Assembly: GCA_032358165.1 (NCBI GenBank)
Contig: JAALGY010000012.1
Coordinates: 1,116,001 to 1,180,000, forward strand
Direction: 5' to 3'
DNA from: Diplosphaera chodatii
Taxonomy: Eukaryota > Chlorophyta > Trebouxiophyceae > Prasiolales > Stichococcaceae
Length of the DNA stretch: 64,000 nucleotides
A model generated the notes under the pieces. The model saw only the letters and a program-made list of their open reading frames with translations, did no database searches and was not told the DNA's origin. The first letter of the stretch is position 1, and the number at the start of each line of letters is the position of its first letter. Below, one piece after another: positions 1-12,311 of the stretch. The translations under genes and the position numbers were made by a program.

Positions 1-48
1 TGTCACTGCTATAGCCTGGTCACCACGCTTCTTTCCATGTTGTTGCAG

Positions 49-1076
49 GAGGTGTTGGCGTCAGTTGACACATCCAGAAAGGGGCTGGACACTGAGCTGG
101 CAGCCTCAGGTGCGCTGCTGGCATACCGGGTTCCGGGAGTCGCGATGCCGAGTGTGGAGGTCCTGCCAGCATGCATGTCAGTCTCAGCGGCTCCAGATTT
201 ACGCAGGCTTCAGGGAGCACCACCAGAAGGCGCTGGAGAGTTGGCAGCTGGAGGCGGCTGCGGCTGCGGAGGATGCAGCAGAGGGTCCAGAGGGCGCCGA
301 GGAGGACGAAAGCGATTCAGGCAGTAGAGCAGACCCGCAGCTCGGGGCAGACCCTGATGAGGCGCAGCAGGCGGCGGGCAGCGGCAGCGATATCAGCACA
401 GATACCCGCCGCGATCCAGACACGGAGGCAGCGACGGGGTCAGAGGAGGTGGGAGAGGCGGCACACCTTGCATCAGAGCCACTGGACGCTGTGGAGCGGG
501 AAGGCTGTGCAGCAATGCCCGCAGCAGCGGCGGGCTCTGATGCGCAGCGGTCAGGTGAGGCGCCCCAGTGGGCGTCGCTCACGAGGCAGCGCGACGACGT
601 CAGCAATGCAGCAGCAAGCGGCGATGACAGCGGCGCGCAGCCGGACGTCGGGCCTGATACGGACTCGGAAGGCAGCACAGGGTGGGCGCGGCCCGTGGCG
701 GCCCCCAGCACCACAGCCACCGCTCGCTCGCGTAGGCGGCGGCAGGAGGTCGGGCCGCAGGATGTGCAGCGGCTGGTGGCGGCCAAACGCCAGGTACGTG
801 TTGTTGCACCATCTTTGCACCTTGCTTCATCCCTTTTCCTCCAGCAGTGCAGCTCGAAAATGTGCAGCAGGTGGCAATGTGGCGATCAGCAGATAGTTGT
901 CTGCTCTGATGCAGCTCATGCGCAATAGCCAGTTAGTTGGTGTCAACTGTGCGACCATGATCTTGGTGCAGAGCGCTGCCCGACGAAATGTCATGGCCAA
1001 CGCCAGCCGCAACGCTCAGAAGCGCACATCACAGAAGCGTCGCAGCGAGCTCAGTTCTTCGATGGCCATGGGCTGA
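49..1076 (+). CDS. RIO2: RIO2-type atypical serine/threonine kinase, C-terminal part
   Basis: RIO2 is the atypical protein kinase/ATPase that acts in late cytoplasmic maturation of the 40S ribosomal subunit. Only the 3' end is in the window. Phase-consistent exons are 49-109, 207-793 and 972-1076 (TGA). The first junction rebuilds the segment GLDTELAASGFREHHQKAL, which matches the start of the RIO2 tail after the kinase domain (human form: DTEVHASGYTR). The tail is acidic and rich in Ser, Glu, Asp and Gly, and it ends in a basic stretch with repeated NAxxNAQKRTSQKRR-like residues, as is usual for RIO2. The kinase domain and start codon lie upstream of the window. The gene ends 350 bp from the 3' end of MSH1 on the other strand. 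The identification rests on the tail alone, so the kinase domain should be confirmed outside the window. Confidence 0.7.
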
Positions 1077-1426
1077 CTGGGTCCTTGCTCTTCATTAGAA
1101 GTCAGAGAGTGCTGCGCACAGATGTGCCCTTGAGGCTGGTGCCAGGCTGTCAGATGGCATGCAACATAGCGGTCGGCCTGTGCAGCACATACTGAAGTGT
1201 CCGATCATGTGCACCTCGAAAGCGCAAGATACATCATGGTACATGCATGAGCGCACTCCTGCCAGGAACCTTTTGTGATCCCCGACATCTCTCACACCCG
1301 ATAGCGATCCCTGGCAAACTCCAGCACATGCACTGGTTATGTATGCGCAGTCTGCTAGGTTGATGCCTATGCAGCCGCTGCGCTGTTCTCCTTAGTACCC
1401 TTATCCCGATGCGCGCTGTGCACTGC

Positions 1427-4400
1427 TCAGCCCGACAGGCCAGATGGCATCTGCCGGCCGCGAGCGTCCACAACGCTCACCATGGGAACGCCCTCAGCAG
1501 TCAGCGCCTTGATGGCCGCTGTCTCGACAGCCTTGGCTGCCGACTGGCCAGGCGCAGCCTCCGGCATCATGAGGTATGCTGCCAGCATGCCAGGGCCGCC
1601 GCTGACCGTGCCGCTCAGCGACCTGTGCTTCTTGAGCCGACCTGCATGTACAACATGGTGAGGATTGGCCACTCGATTTATGACGATCTACTGCTAGCGA
1701 GCATTTGGATGATGATGCTCGTCAACACACAACCACCAACTGGACTGTCTTCCTGACATGATTTGGAGGTGAAAGGGGGGCCATCATAACTCCACATGCA
1801 CGACTGCTTACTGCGGATGTCGTCTGTTTGGCCACAGTATACAAAGCCATCATCGCGTACGCAGATGTACACGCACGAGCGGCCCACTGATGATGCCGGC
1901 GGGTTGCGACCGCTCTGCACCACCTGCATATTGCAACCAGGTCCATCAAGGCCCTCTGGGTGCATGCACCACGTTCCATGTATCAGCACAAAGAATCGGA
2001 TGCAGACCGCAGGCCTCGATGACAAGGTTTAGTCGAATAACCAGCCTAGCTTTCATTTGTCTGCAGCTGACGTGTCAAGCTCGCCATACAGCGTAATGAG
2101 GGGACGGGGCTGGCATGCTTCTTGAGCATTGCAGATAGTTGATGGGGGATTCGCACCCGCAGCTTCAGGGTGCTGGCGGCCTCAGGCCCATTGTCCGCCC
2201 CGCCGCTGAGCACTGCCGCCGCCGCCCGCTGCAAGACAGGGCCTGCCGACAGTAGGACATCCTCGGGCTCTTTGCCGTTGTTGACTGCCCTGCATATCAA
2301 AGCGGTCTGACGTAGTCAGGAGTGTCACGTGGTGTTGACTGGATAAATTGCAGCGGCAGGCTGACGTGGCTCCCTGAGTAATTGCAGCCAAGTCAGGTAC
2401 TACATGTTCATTCGAGTGACATCATGCAGATGTGCAGCAAGCAAACTGGCCACCCACCTGCCGCTTGACAGTGGCGAGTTGTCGAAGACCATCTGAGTCA
2501 CGCTGCCCTGTCTGCTGACCCTGCCATTAGCACTGCCGTCGGCCTGTAGATGAGGAAGGCCGTGCTGTCTGCCGTCTCCACTGTCTTGTGGACGCCAAGC
2601 CGTGGTGAGCTCTGCTGCGCTGTCCGTGTGACTGTTCAGGCCGCCGCTGGACTTGGGGTAGTCATCCCAGGGGCACGGCTCTGCGCCCCCGCTGCCATTA
2701 AGGCTGGGCTGCTGCACCAGCTGCTCTGCATCTGCCAGATGTGGAGCGTGGGCCCCATTGCTGCCATTGCGGCCCGTGAAGCCAGCAGCTGCCGCCGACA
2801 TGCTGTCGGCCTGTGCCGCTGTCTGGCTGCCGTCCCCCGCCAGCCGCTGCGCCATGACGTCCAGTGCCTGATGTGCGGTAGCTGCTCACTTGGCAACGGA
2901 GATGTTGCCAAGTCCAAAGTGCCGTTCAAGGTAACTCAGAGGATTGGATGGTAGCGCCAGAGGCAGGAGCAGCAGCAGGCATGTAAACCAGTGCGCACCG
3001 CATAATGCTGCTCCGCACGGGCAACAACCACTTCCGGCACACGGCAGGCCGCGGCTACCTTCAGCGCGAGGCTCCTGCAGGGGTGCATGGCCAGATCTCA
3101 TGATGAAGCCGACAGCACATGTACAGCTCTATGCTGTGCGCTGATCACATCCAACAGGAGCCACTTTTACCATCACACCATGCCGACCACATCCGCAAAA
3201 TGATATGTGGGCCTTGCCAAGATGCTGCCATGAGGTTTAACTTGGTTACTGCAGGAAAAATGACAACCTTCTAGATAGAACTACAACTACATGTATGTGC
3301 TATGCCCCATACAAGGCAACCTTGAGCAAATATGGCACTGCGAGGCAGCATTAAGGTATTCGGCCACAATCATCAGCGCAACTTCAGATGTGATCACCAC
3401 CGCAGGCGTGTGCATCGTGGGCCTGCTGTATGGTCCCCAAGTGAGAGTGGTGCATGTCAGGCCAGGCAGCTCCTGCATGCTTGCAGCACTGTAGAGCAGG
3501 CAACTCACTCGGTGCACTGGCCGGGCAGCATGCGCATGGTGGCGCGGATGAAGCGGCCGTCTTCGGCTGTCTCCATGCGCATGCGCACCAGGCGCTGCGC
3601 GTCCAGGTCCATGTCCAGCAGCGAGTGCAGGTGCGTCGCGAAGATGCCCTGCAGCAGCAGCGGGGTGGAGGTCGTCGAGCAAGGCGCTCAGCGAGGGCTA
3701 CAGACAGCACCGGCGTGCAGTTGTCAAGCACCCACTGCACGAGCCACAGGCGGTCAGCCGACACTTTGGCGCCGTCTCAAGCGGAGACCCTACTGCGATG
3801 TACCTTGCAGCCGGTGGCGTCCAGGGCCTCCAGCACCGACGCAGCGATGGCAGCACCGGCACGCACCTCCGTCCCCTTGCCCAGCTCGTCCACCAGCACT
3901 AGGCTGTCTGCAGTCGCATCCTCCAGCACATACCTGCAATGGTTATAGGGCGCCGCTCACTCCATGTGTGAAGCCAGATGGTGATGTTCGACAAGGGTAC
4001 GCAGGCAGGAGGACCACAGTCAGCTTGGTTCGTATGAGGTGCGCCCAGATATTGATAGCAGCAACCCACCGCATCTCCGTCATCTCCACAGCAAAGCTGG
4101 ACTTGCCCTCCAGCGGGCTGTCGGCGCTGAAGTTGCGCAGCATGAACGCGTCGATGTAGGGGACGGTGGCTGCGCGGGCGGGGGCGTGCAGCCCGGCAGC
4201 CGCCAGCAGCGCCACCGCCGCCGTAGACCGCAGCACCGTGCTCTTGCCCGCCATGTTCGGCCCTGCAGATCGCAGAGGACAGGGCCGATATGTGGGATGC
4301 AAGGTTGCCGTGTGGAGCGTGCCCACGTTTTGCTGAGCTTCTACCATGCAAAGGCAGCGGCCACTGACAAGTGTCCGCAGGCATGCATGCATGTGGCATC

Positions 4401-7400
4401 CACAGCACCCAGCAGCCCAGCAGGTTGTGTGTCTGATGTCCATTCAAGCGCCCAAGCGCACATCCCACCTGTCAGTAAGTACATAGAGCGCATGGCGACC
4501 AGGTCGTTGTGCACGGTGCTTGGTGACCGGCCGCACTCCTCCAGCCAGTACGGCCACATGCCCTCCACGCTGATTGGCACGGCCTCCTGCCCAGGGCCTG
4601 CGATTGCAGTGCAGCCGCCTCGGACAAAGCCAGCTGACAAGCCCAGGCAGCAGCAGCAAGTGAACCCGCAACTGCACACATGCCAGTCAGCACAGCTGGG
4701 TGAGTTTGTCAGTCAAGTAGCACCTGGTATTTGGGGGCACACCTGCAACGACCTGCGAGGGCAGGCACCAGCCCCTGCGGCGCGCCTCAGTGACGTGCGC
4801 ATCCAGCGCCGCTGCGATGGTGCAGAAGATTGACGCGCCCACCAGCGGCGTCAGGTCACCCTGCCATGACCAATCACTTACCAATGGTGACCACAATCTA
4901 GTTCACGTCGAGTCAACTGCAGCTGGGTGAACATTGGTGGATGTACCTCGTCGTACATGTGAAGCAGTGCAACCGAGCAGCCCCAGCAGGCAGTCGGCAA
5001 CTTGGTGGAGAATCCTCCTGCCTGAAGCTGCTCAGACAGCTGCCGCAGCCGCTGCCGCACGACGACAGTGGCGGCGGCGCAGGCGGAGCGGAAGTCATCC
5101 AGGGCATCTTCCAGTGCCGGGGTGGCGTAGCGCTCGGACAGTGACCTGCCGTTGCGGTCGCGCGGGTGCAGCAGGCCCGCCTTGTCCTTCTCAGTCATGC
5201 ACTGCGTGTACAGCAACTGATCCTGGATGTGGTCTGGACCGTGCGCACTACGGAAGATTGCTGGTTGTGAGGATTATGTAGATTCACATGGTAAACAACG
5301 ACCAGTTTCAGGGTCTAGGCAAGGGGTACGGCAGCCTGCAGGGTAAACGAGACGATCAAGGTGGCAGGTGAACGTCGCACCGGGCTGCCCTTGGGGATGC
5401 GGATCCACACGGCGTTGTTGGAGCAGTCGTGCACGACAGAGGGCTGGTACTTCACCGGCATCCTGGCCAGGGTCGGCAGGTTCACGGCGTTAAAGGCTGC
5501 AGTCAGTTCACGCTCCACGCGGTCGCTGGCCGCCTCCACCTGTGCGAAGCATATTCGTGTGTGATATGGCACGGTACGGCAACCACTGCATGCCCAGCAG
5601 CAGGCGTGTCAAGCACAGCAAGGATCTGCTGCCATGTCAAACAGCCACCTCAGGCCTTTGATACGCAAGATGACAGCGGTGCCTCCAGTTCGCACCGCTT
5701 GCAGCTCGGGCTCGATGAGGTCGCGGTGCACACGGCCCTGGATGGGCCCCAGGTTGCGGCGGATCAGGAAGCCCAGCTGCTCGACGCCGCCCAGCACATC
5801 CTTCTCCTTGCCAGTCGGCTCCAAAAGCTCTGCTGGTGCACATTGACATGTGGCTGCACTGCTACCAGGGTAGCTATCTGTGAACCGCTTTGCTCACCTG
5901 ACCATGCTTGGGGTGCCTTCGTACCCGCACAGGGTGCCAAGTGCAACCCAGGTCACCTTCGTCAGCGAGAGCCTCGGGGTCTTCGTCGCTGCTGTCTGTC
6001 AGCGGCCGCTCGGACTCGTCGTCCTGCTGCGCCCGAAGCGACGTCGCATCCGAAACGACTGCTTCAATGGCCTTCATTGCGTCCCTATGTCAAATTCAAA
6101 CCTATGCTGCAAGCTTGTTACTCAAACATGCTGCATGCCCAGGAAGGGCCATCTGGGGCACGATGCTGTTCTTGCTGCTACTACCATTACATATCTAAAG
6201 CGTGTGAATCACCAGCATTGCGCCATTAGCAGGTCGCCGTTCAGAGGCACTCCCATCTCCAAGGCCGTGGGCGGCAGCAGTGCATCTGCCAGAGGCCGCA
6301 GGCCGGGCTCCGACAGCGAGGCGTGTGTGGCTGCCAGCACCGCATGCAGATCCCTGAAGAAGGGCGCGCTCGCCTCCTTCTTGCGCAGCTTGACCGAGAT
6401 GCTGGCGCCGGGCAGCCCCGGGTATGCTGGCAGCGCCTCCGGTAGCTCTGGCAGTAAACATACACCGACATTGTAAGGGGTAGGTCACAGCCTGTGAGAA
6501 TCTCCGCCCAGAGGCACCCTCATCGCGGACAGACCCAATTCACACATGCTGTTGCTGACCACCTTCATGCAGGCCCTGCGGTATATGACTCTCAGGCAGA
6601 CCCACCAGCAAGCAGGTGACAGGCGCGGCGGATGGATGCGCCCACAGCAGGAGGTGGCGGAAGCAGCAGCAGACGGCGCAGGAAGCGGCGGCAGGCAACC
6701 GGTGTCCCTGGACATTGGTTACAAGCCATTTGCTTTGCATCCGACTGGAACTTCAGTATGCCACACTAGATGCACACCGCCACTGTACTGGTGATCTGCA
6801 ACCTCTCGTAAAGCACATTTCAAGGAGCCGGCCGCCAGTAGCATTTGGGACTCACCAGAGGGTGGAAGGAGTGCATCCAGCAACGCTGGCACGCCGCGCG
6901 TCTTGTGGAAGCCTAGCTGGCTGGCGGTGCTGAAGTATAGCGGCTTCGGCCGGTCGCTGACCTGCGCACGTACCTGCGTATCCACCACGTGACACTCAGA
7001 GTGGAAAATGTACGAGAGATGTTGCGCAATGACATTGCTGATGAGTTCCTGAAGTTTGATGACGATGCAACGGCAACAGCAGCAGATAGTGGGCGGCTGG
7101 CATCAGGACACATCCCAGCCTGGCACATTTGCTGTTCACGGCATCATTGCAACAGCATCGACCCCAACCCTGCCTGACATCAGCAGCCTTCATGGCCTCG
7201 GCTTTCCTTACCTGCGTGAAGCTGGTGCCTGCGTCAAGGCCCAGGTCCAGGCTTGCGCGGTGCAAGAAGCCGGCCACTGGGTCTGGGCTGCTGTACTTCT
7301 GGACCGCACCCACCTGCGGAACCATAAAATTGCACCATCAACCAAGTGCCTAACACCTCGGCATGCACTTTGCAGCAACCTGCCCTTTGTGCGCAAGCAT

Positions 7401-9610
7401 GGACCCTCACGAAAGGCTTGCTGTGGGTCAGGGAGCAGGTGCCATTGCTGGCGACATGGGTGGGTGGGCGGGCAGCTGACCGTGGTGCGGAACAGGGCCT
7501 GCACACGGTGCTGCCACTCGCGCTCAGGCGTCATCTCAGCCAGCGCCTGTGCGTTGCTGCCGCCATCGCTGATCGTGGTGTGCATGTACAGCGGCGGCTC
7601 CAGCCCGCCTGCACGGTCGACATTCTTCGTACTGGATGCAAATGGGCTGCATCCCATGTAGCTTTGAAGGGCATAGGGTTCACAAGAGTGCTGCTTGCCG
7701 CTCATGAGTGGCCAGCTGTCAGGTTTACATGTGTTGAGCACAGCAAGGGAACCTGTGCAATTGCCGTGGAGCATAGCACTGCAAGAGGTGTTCTATGTGT
7801 GGATGCAAGGGCACTGGAGGAACGGGCACCCTCGTGCAAGCGGGCGGTGACGGCATCCTCCGTGAGGCCTTCCGTGATGGACACCGTCAGCAGGTCCTGG
7901 TTGAGCTCCATGACCGTGTAGCCGCCGACTGCAGCAGCGATACCCAGCACCGGTGCTACACCCTCGAGGTGCTCGTCCTGCAGGTTGACAGCTGTTCTAG
8001 AGAGCAGCTATCTGATACGGCAGGATCATCATGGTCGCTATCGTGATTGTTTTTGGCAATCCCGCCACATGCCCTCGAGGTGGTGTGCACTGCTGCGTCT
8101 GCGGGTCGGTAGGGCGACCACCTGCGTCTCGTTGATGAGCCCGTACACGTAGTGCGGCGACGCTGGGCTGACGATGCCGCTCTCGAACCGCCTCTTGCCC
8201 TTGTTGATGGTCCCATAGCGGTATGGCTCCTCTGCCTCCTCGCACACGACCTGCGCCGCCACGCCCGGTATCCAACAGGGTCGTTGCTCACTTGAAGGAC
8301 TGCCGAGATAGGGAGCCAGAGGCACGTCAAGCATTGGCGGGCTGCCAGACCCAGAGGTCGGGTGCACGTTGACCAAGGTGAAGTGACGCGGCCTGCACAG
8401 TGGCCTCGACCACATGGGGCAGCATAGCCCCAAGATTTGTTTCTAGGCTCGCAGCAGCTGCCGCTTCCATTGCTGCCACTGCAAAGCATGTAACGAAGAT
8501 GGCCACAAAAGGACCTCACCACAGACAGCGCAGCATTGTCTACCAGGTCTGCCAGGACGCGTCGGATGTTCTGCTTTGGGCAGCCAGCCTGTGGCGGCTG
8601 CCGTCTGCCCATGGGGTTGAGCCCCGCAAACTGCACCAGCAGCACTGCATCGACGCCGATGGCCTCATAGAAGTCGCCACACTGCATGGCGAGACACAGC
8701 ACACAGGGGTCACCATTGGTTGGTGCTCAGAGGCTGCCGCGTAACACTCCAAGGCAAACGCCCCCTTGCATGCCACGCTCTTGCAGTTGGACTGCGCCAT
8801 TTGCAACGTGACCACTCTGCACACACCCGCATGAGCAGCGCCTTGGTCGGATGCTTCTTTTTGATCTCCTTGAACTGGCGCAGCATTCCAGGTGCCTTGC
8901 GCCGAGGCTCATCAGGCCCGGGTGCCTGTACCATTGTCATCATAGTGTTGTCAAGCATTGCATTCGCATGCATTGCATCAGCTTGCCAACGCCCTCGAAT
9001 ACACAGACTCCATGCGAATGCATGTGCAGCGTCAGCCATTGCCGGCCAGCATCGGTAGCTCACCGGCAGCCCCATCAGCCGGCTTGTGTCCAACCCTGCC
9101 AGCATGATCTTGGCAGTTGGCTTGGTGACATTCTCCAGCACACCTTCCCAGTAGCGCTGCACGTCGGGCTCCACACGCTGCAGTGCGTGCATGCAGGCAC
9201 TGACGGTGTTGCGCCTGGCCAGATCAGCCCGTGCATGCATGATGCAAACAGGCCACACAGCATCAACAGGCATGAGGCTGTGAGGTTGCCATGCTCACCT
9301 CGTCGTCTGGTGCCTTGGCGGCAATGCTGCTGCGGCGGGCAGCCTGGCAGCTGATGTGCTGAGCCGGCCGTATGCCAGGCTGCTGCTGATGGAGCGACCG
9401 CAGCGGCAGTGGCCATGGCAGCGCTGGCAGGCTGCAAAGAGCCCTAGGAAAACTTGATGGTCCTGCACTGCAATGAGTCGCTCTGCTGCTAACACCGCTG
9501 ACCCCTGCGCCACATAGCGCAGGCTGCGCTACATGCATGCCGGTCCCTGCGGGCGCGCTTCTGAGTGCCTGTTGCATGTATGCACTAAACGACGCATGTG
9601 CACGCCGCAT
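1427..9610 (-). CDS. MSH1: Plant-type MutS homologue MSH1 with C-terminal GIY-YIG nuclease domain
   Basis: MSH1 suppresses ectopic recombination and repairs mismatches in mitochondrial and plastid DNA of plants. Exons with matching phases include 9496-9610, 9299-9431, 9064-9214, 8827-8925, 8520-8681, 8122-8250, 7830-7977, 7481-7608, 7212-7313, 6856-6973, 6606-6707, 6213-6447 and 5957-6084; more follow down to 1812 and the last exon 1427-1641. The ATG at 9610 opens an Arg/Ala/Ser-rich, organelle-targeting-like N terminus. Domain I shows GDFYEAIGVDAVLLVQFAGL. The ATPase has Walker A GPNMAGKS (about 4.25 kb), Walker B VLVDELGKGTE (about 3.87 kb) and the motif GIFATHLHSLLDMDL (about 3.6 kb). The C-terminal domain has SCVYICVRDDGFVYCGQTDD followed by IRSRLKKH, with a conserved Glu in SAAKAVETA. 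Two junctions (near 5.55 kb and 2.0 kb) are not phase-resolved. The domain order is that of land-plant MSH1. Confidence 0.93.
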
Positions 9611-10476
9611 TTCATCGTGCTATCCGCATGTCAGCACTCCCAAATCAATCGCAATGGCACGTGCTGTAACGACGATAGCATGCAGAAGACTGGTGCTTGT
9701 ACCAGGCACACCAGCCAGGTGCACACCACTTGAAGATGCGCCACGGTCCCTGCAGACCCAGCAACGGCCAGCAAACAAACCGTTCTGCCTTCTCATTGAC
9801 ATGCATGCATTGATACCTCGCAATTGCATCAGCAACGGTGAGACGTTTTCGCTTGCATGGTCCAAGGGGCAGAGGTTGCCTGTTGTATGCCCCTTGCATC
9901 GGATGGATTATGAGAGTGGCATGCCACTGTGTTCCCGTCACAATAACAGCGGCTTGTTGATAACGTTGTACGTCTACTCAACCTCGTCCGGCATCAGGTT
10001 GTGCTATCAGATGGAGCAGTGTGAGACTTGTAGTAGGCACAGCCAGTCGCTGTATGTCCAGCCCAAAGCATGGCAGCCGGTTTTGAAAACAGTGATGTCG
10101 CGGTGGGGCAACTCTCGCTCAACTGCGCTACACGGACACACTCTGCAACATGCTGCCCAGCAGACAGCCGAACAAGTCACAGGATACACATATCAGCACA
10201 AGCAATGTTGAAGTACTGCCAGCTTCGCTGCGCGCACACATGCGCATCGAGACTGTAAGATTGCACTCAGGTGACCATGCATAGGCCAACATCTCAGGGA
10301 ATACATTGATGTCAACAATGCTGAGCATTGCAAAGTGAGTGAAGGGCACTCGTGGACATGATCCACGTGTGTGCTCTGACACGATGCATGAATAAATGCG
10401 GTACCAGATGGCCATCACTGATTGCTGTGGTGCTCAATGGCCACCAATCCTGCTGCGGTTTGGATGGCAAGACCTC
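9611..10476. other. Intergenic spacer (MSH1 5' side / DUF1295 gene 3' side)
   Basis: About 870 bp between two minus-strand genes. It should hold the MSH1 promoter and the 3' UTR of the next gene. Open frames here have no recognisable protein and no phase-consistent splice pairs. TGCATGCA-like palindromes occur, as elsewhere in the window. Confidence 0.5.
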
Positions 10477-11708
10477 TCAGCCTGCCTTCTTCTGCGCACT
10501 GCTGCTTGCTGCTGACTTGGGAACTGCTGGCGGCAGACCTGGCACCACTGCCGGCACCTTGGAAGCGTACTCAACAAACGCATCCCCATAACGCTCCCGA
10601 CCGTCCTTGATCACTTTCGCTAGCTGCGCCACATTTGTCAAAACCACGAAAGCTGGCAGCAGCAGCGCGAGCGGCCGGCCGGTCACCATCGCAAAGCTCA
10701 GGTACCTGACGCAGGCCACACGCACGCACTCAATGGTGCAGCGATGTGCTGACACACCTCTCGCCACGGAGAGTGGCGGCTCCGCTCTGCCATGCAGAGC
10801 CTGTGCTGCATGTGAGCATCTGCAACCGCTCTCATTGCACCTGCTGTGTGTGTCAAGGTCATCAGCAGCGCCTCCAGTCAGGACAGTGCTGGCCCACCTT
10901 AGCCAGTCGCCCAGGTAGTTGGGCCGCAGGCTCCAGCTGTAGGGCCCTGTGGTCACCATGCCGCCACCCGCCGCCTTGGCGCCCGCCTTGTACCAGTCGC
11001 TCCCAGAGTTGAGCGCGGTGCCTGCAGAACAGAAGGCCCTGACACAGCTTACACAAGCTGCTCCAGAAGCGGCGCAGCCACAACATACATACTGCAAGTT
11101 GGAGGGCAAGTGTTGGAGCGGACCGATGACGTTGGTGGCCATGCACAGCACCGCGTAGTAGGGGCTGATGTCGTGAGGGTTGCCGAATGCGAGAAACACT
11201 GGGAGCGCATACCTGCAGATGATCAACTTGCTGTCGCGTGACGACATATATACTGAGCAGCGACAGGCATGATCCTGACAGCAACACCCGGCATGCGCCT
11301 CAAACGGCAGCACAATGTACACACCCAATACCAATGAATCCGAAGGCCATCATAAGGACTGGCACGCTTGCCGGATCTTCAAATGGATGCCACTCTGGTA
11401 CGGCGTATTGGTGGAAATACCAATATATCAGGTAGCTTACATGCAGTCCGACGTAGAGCGTCTGCAGTACATTGAAGTCGATGTGCAAGAGGTGGTGTTG
11501 GGGGTGTGTAAGACAGGTGGAAACCATGTAGCATGCGTCCACGCGCAAATACCTCAGTCGCACAATTTCGAGTACTGTCAAGTTGATCAACACAGGCAGA
11601 AAGTTATCAGGCATGCACCTGCCGCATGTTGTTCAGCCCGCCATGTTGCAGCACGCATAACGCTATAGTGGCAAATGTCAGGAATTTGGCCCAGTTGATG
11701 GCTGTCAT
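10477..11708 (-). CDS. DUF1295-type (steroid 5-alpha-reductase C-terminal-like) membrane protein
   Basis: Predicted multi-pass membrane protein. Exons with matching phases are 10477-10705 (stop TGA), 10898-11021, 11124-11212 and 11325-11461; the more N-terminal exons (to about 11708) are not fully resolved. The C-terminal half contains a TGPYSWSLRPNYLGDWLRYL segment followed by a long hydrophobic run and RYGDAFVEYAS, resembling the 'TG..YvRnPNYLGE' signature of DUF1295 and the wider steroid reductase/ICMT-like superfamily. Hydrophobic segments occur at the likely N terminus (AKFLTFATIALCVL), around YLIYWYF, and in VPVLMMAFGFIGIG. The ATG at 11708 is chosen because it begins the first hydrophobic segment, but an upstream coding exon is possible. 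The substrate cannot be told from sequence. An ERG4/ERG24 sterol reductase is the main alternative. Confidence 0.6.
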
Positions 11709-12311
11709 CGCGCTCCATCCAAATACGCCACCCTTCCCTGCGCAGCAAAGCCCATCAGAAATGTTGTTGGTGCTGCACAGTCACCGTGTGCACCATTACC
11801 ACTTCTTAAAGCTGTGCCGGCCCGCACCAGCGCACTCAAGACTGTGCACAACCCTTGCTAACCTGCAGCCATGTTGCCGCTGCAATCGCTGCCGCGCTGA
11901 TGAGAAGGCTAGTTGGCCACGTCGAAGGACTCTACTGGTCGCACACCCCGAGGCAAGTCGATGGCCGAGGCACGTGACCTCAAGTTTCTGGAACGAAGCG
12001 CTACAGATGCAGATGGTCATATGGATGCCTGATGCCCGCACGGAGTTGATTTGACGTATTTCCTTTATGCGCTGGCTGCAGCAGGGCGGCCATGGGTGAG
12101 AAGCAGAATCAGAGGAGTGGCAGACGAGTGGCAAGTTGGATCGCTGGAACGCTCATGCCGAGCTGCCGCTGATAACGGCGACAGCATCCGGGCCAAGAAG
12201 AACAGAGTCATACCAAGCCAATCAAATTATTCATCGATGCACACATGCACTGCTGGAGTGACCAGAGCGTCACTACTCAGAAGTCGTCAGCCTGATGTTG
12301 TCCGCCAACAA

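Noticed and set aside
65..928. Continuous 287-residue plus-strand frame as an unspliced gene
   Set aside because: Its central part is RIO2 exon 2, but the ends run through introns; splicing at 109/207 and 793/972 restores RIO2-like sequence.
9537..10211. 224-residue plus-strand open frame beside the MSH1 start
   Set aside because: Composition is random-like, with no motif, no plausible splice pairing and no family resemblance.
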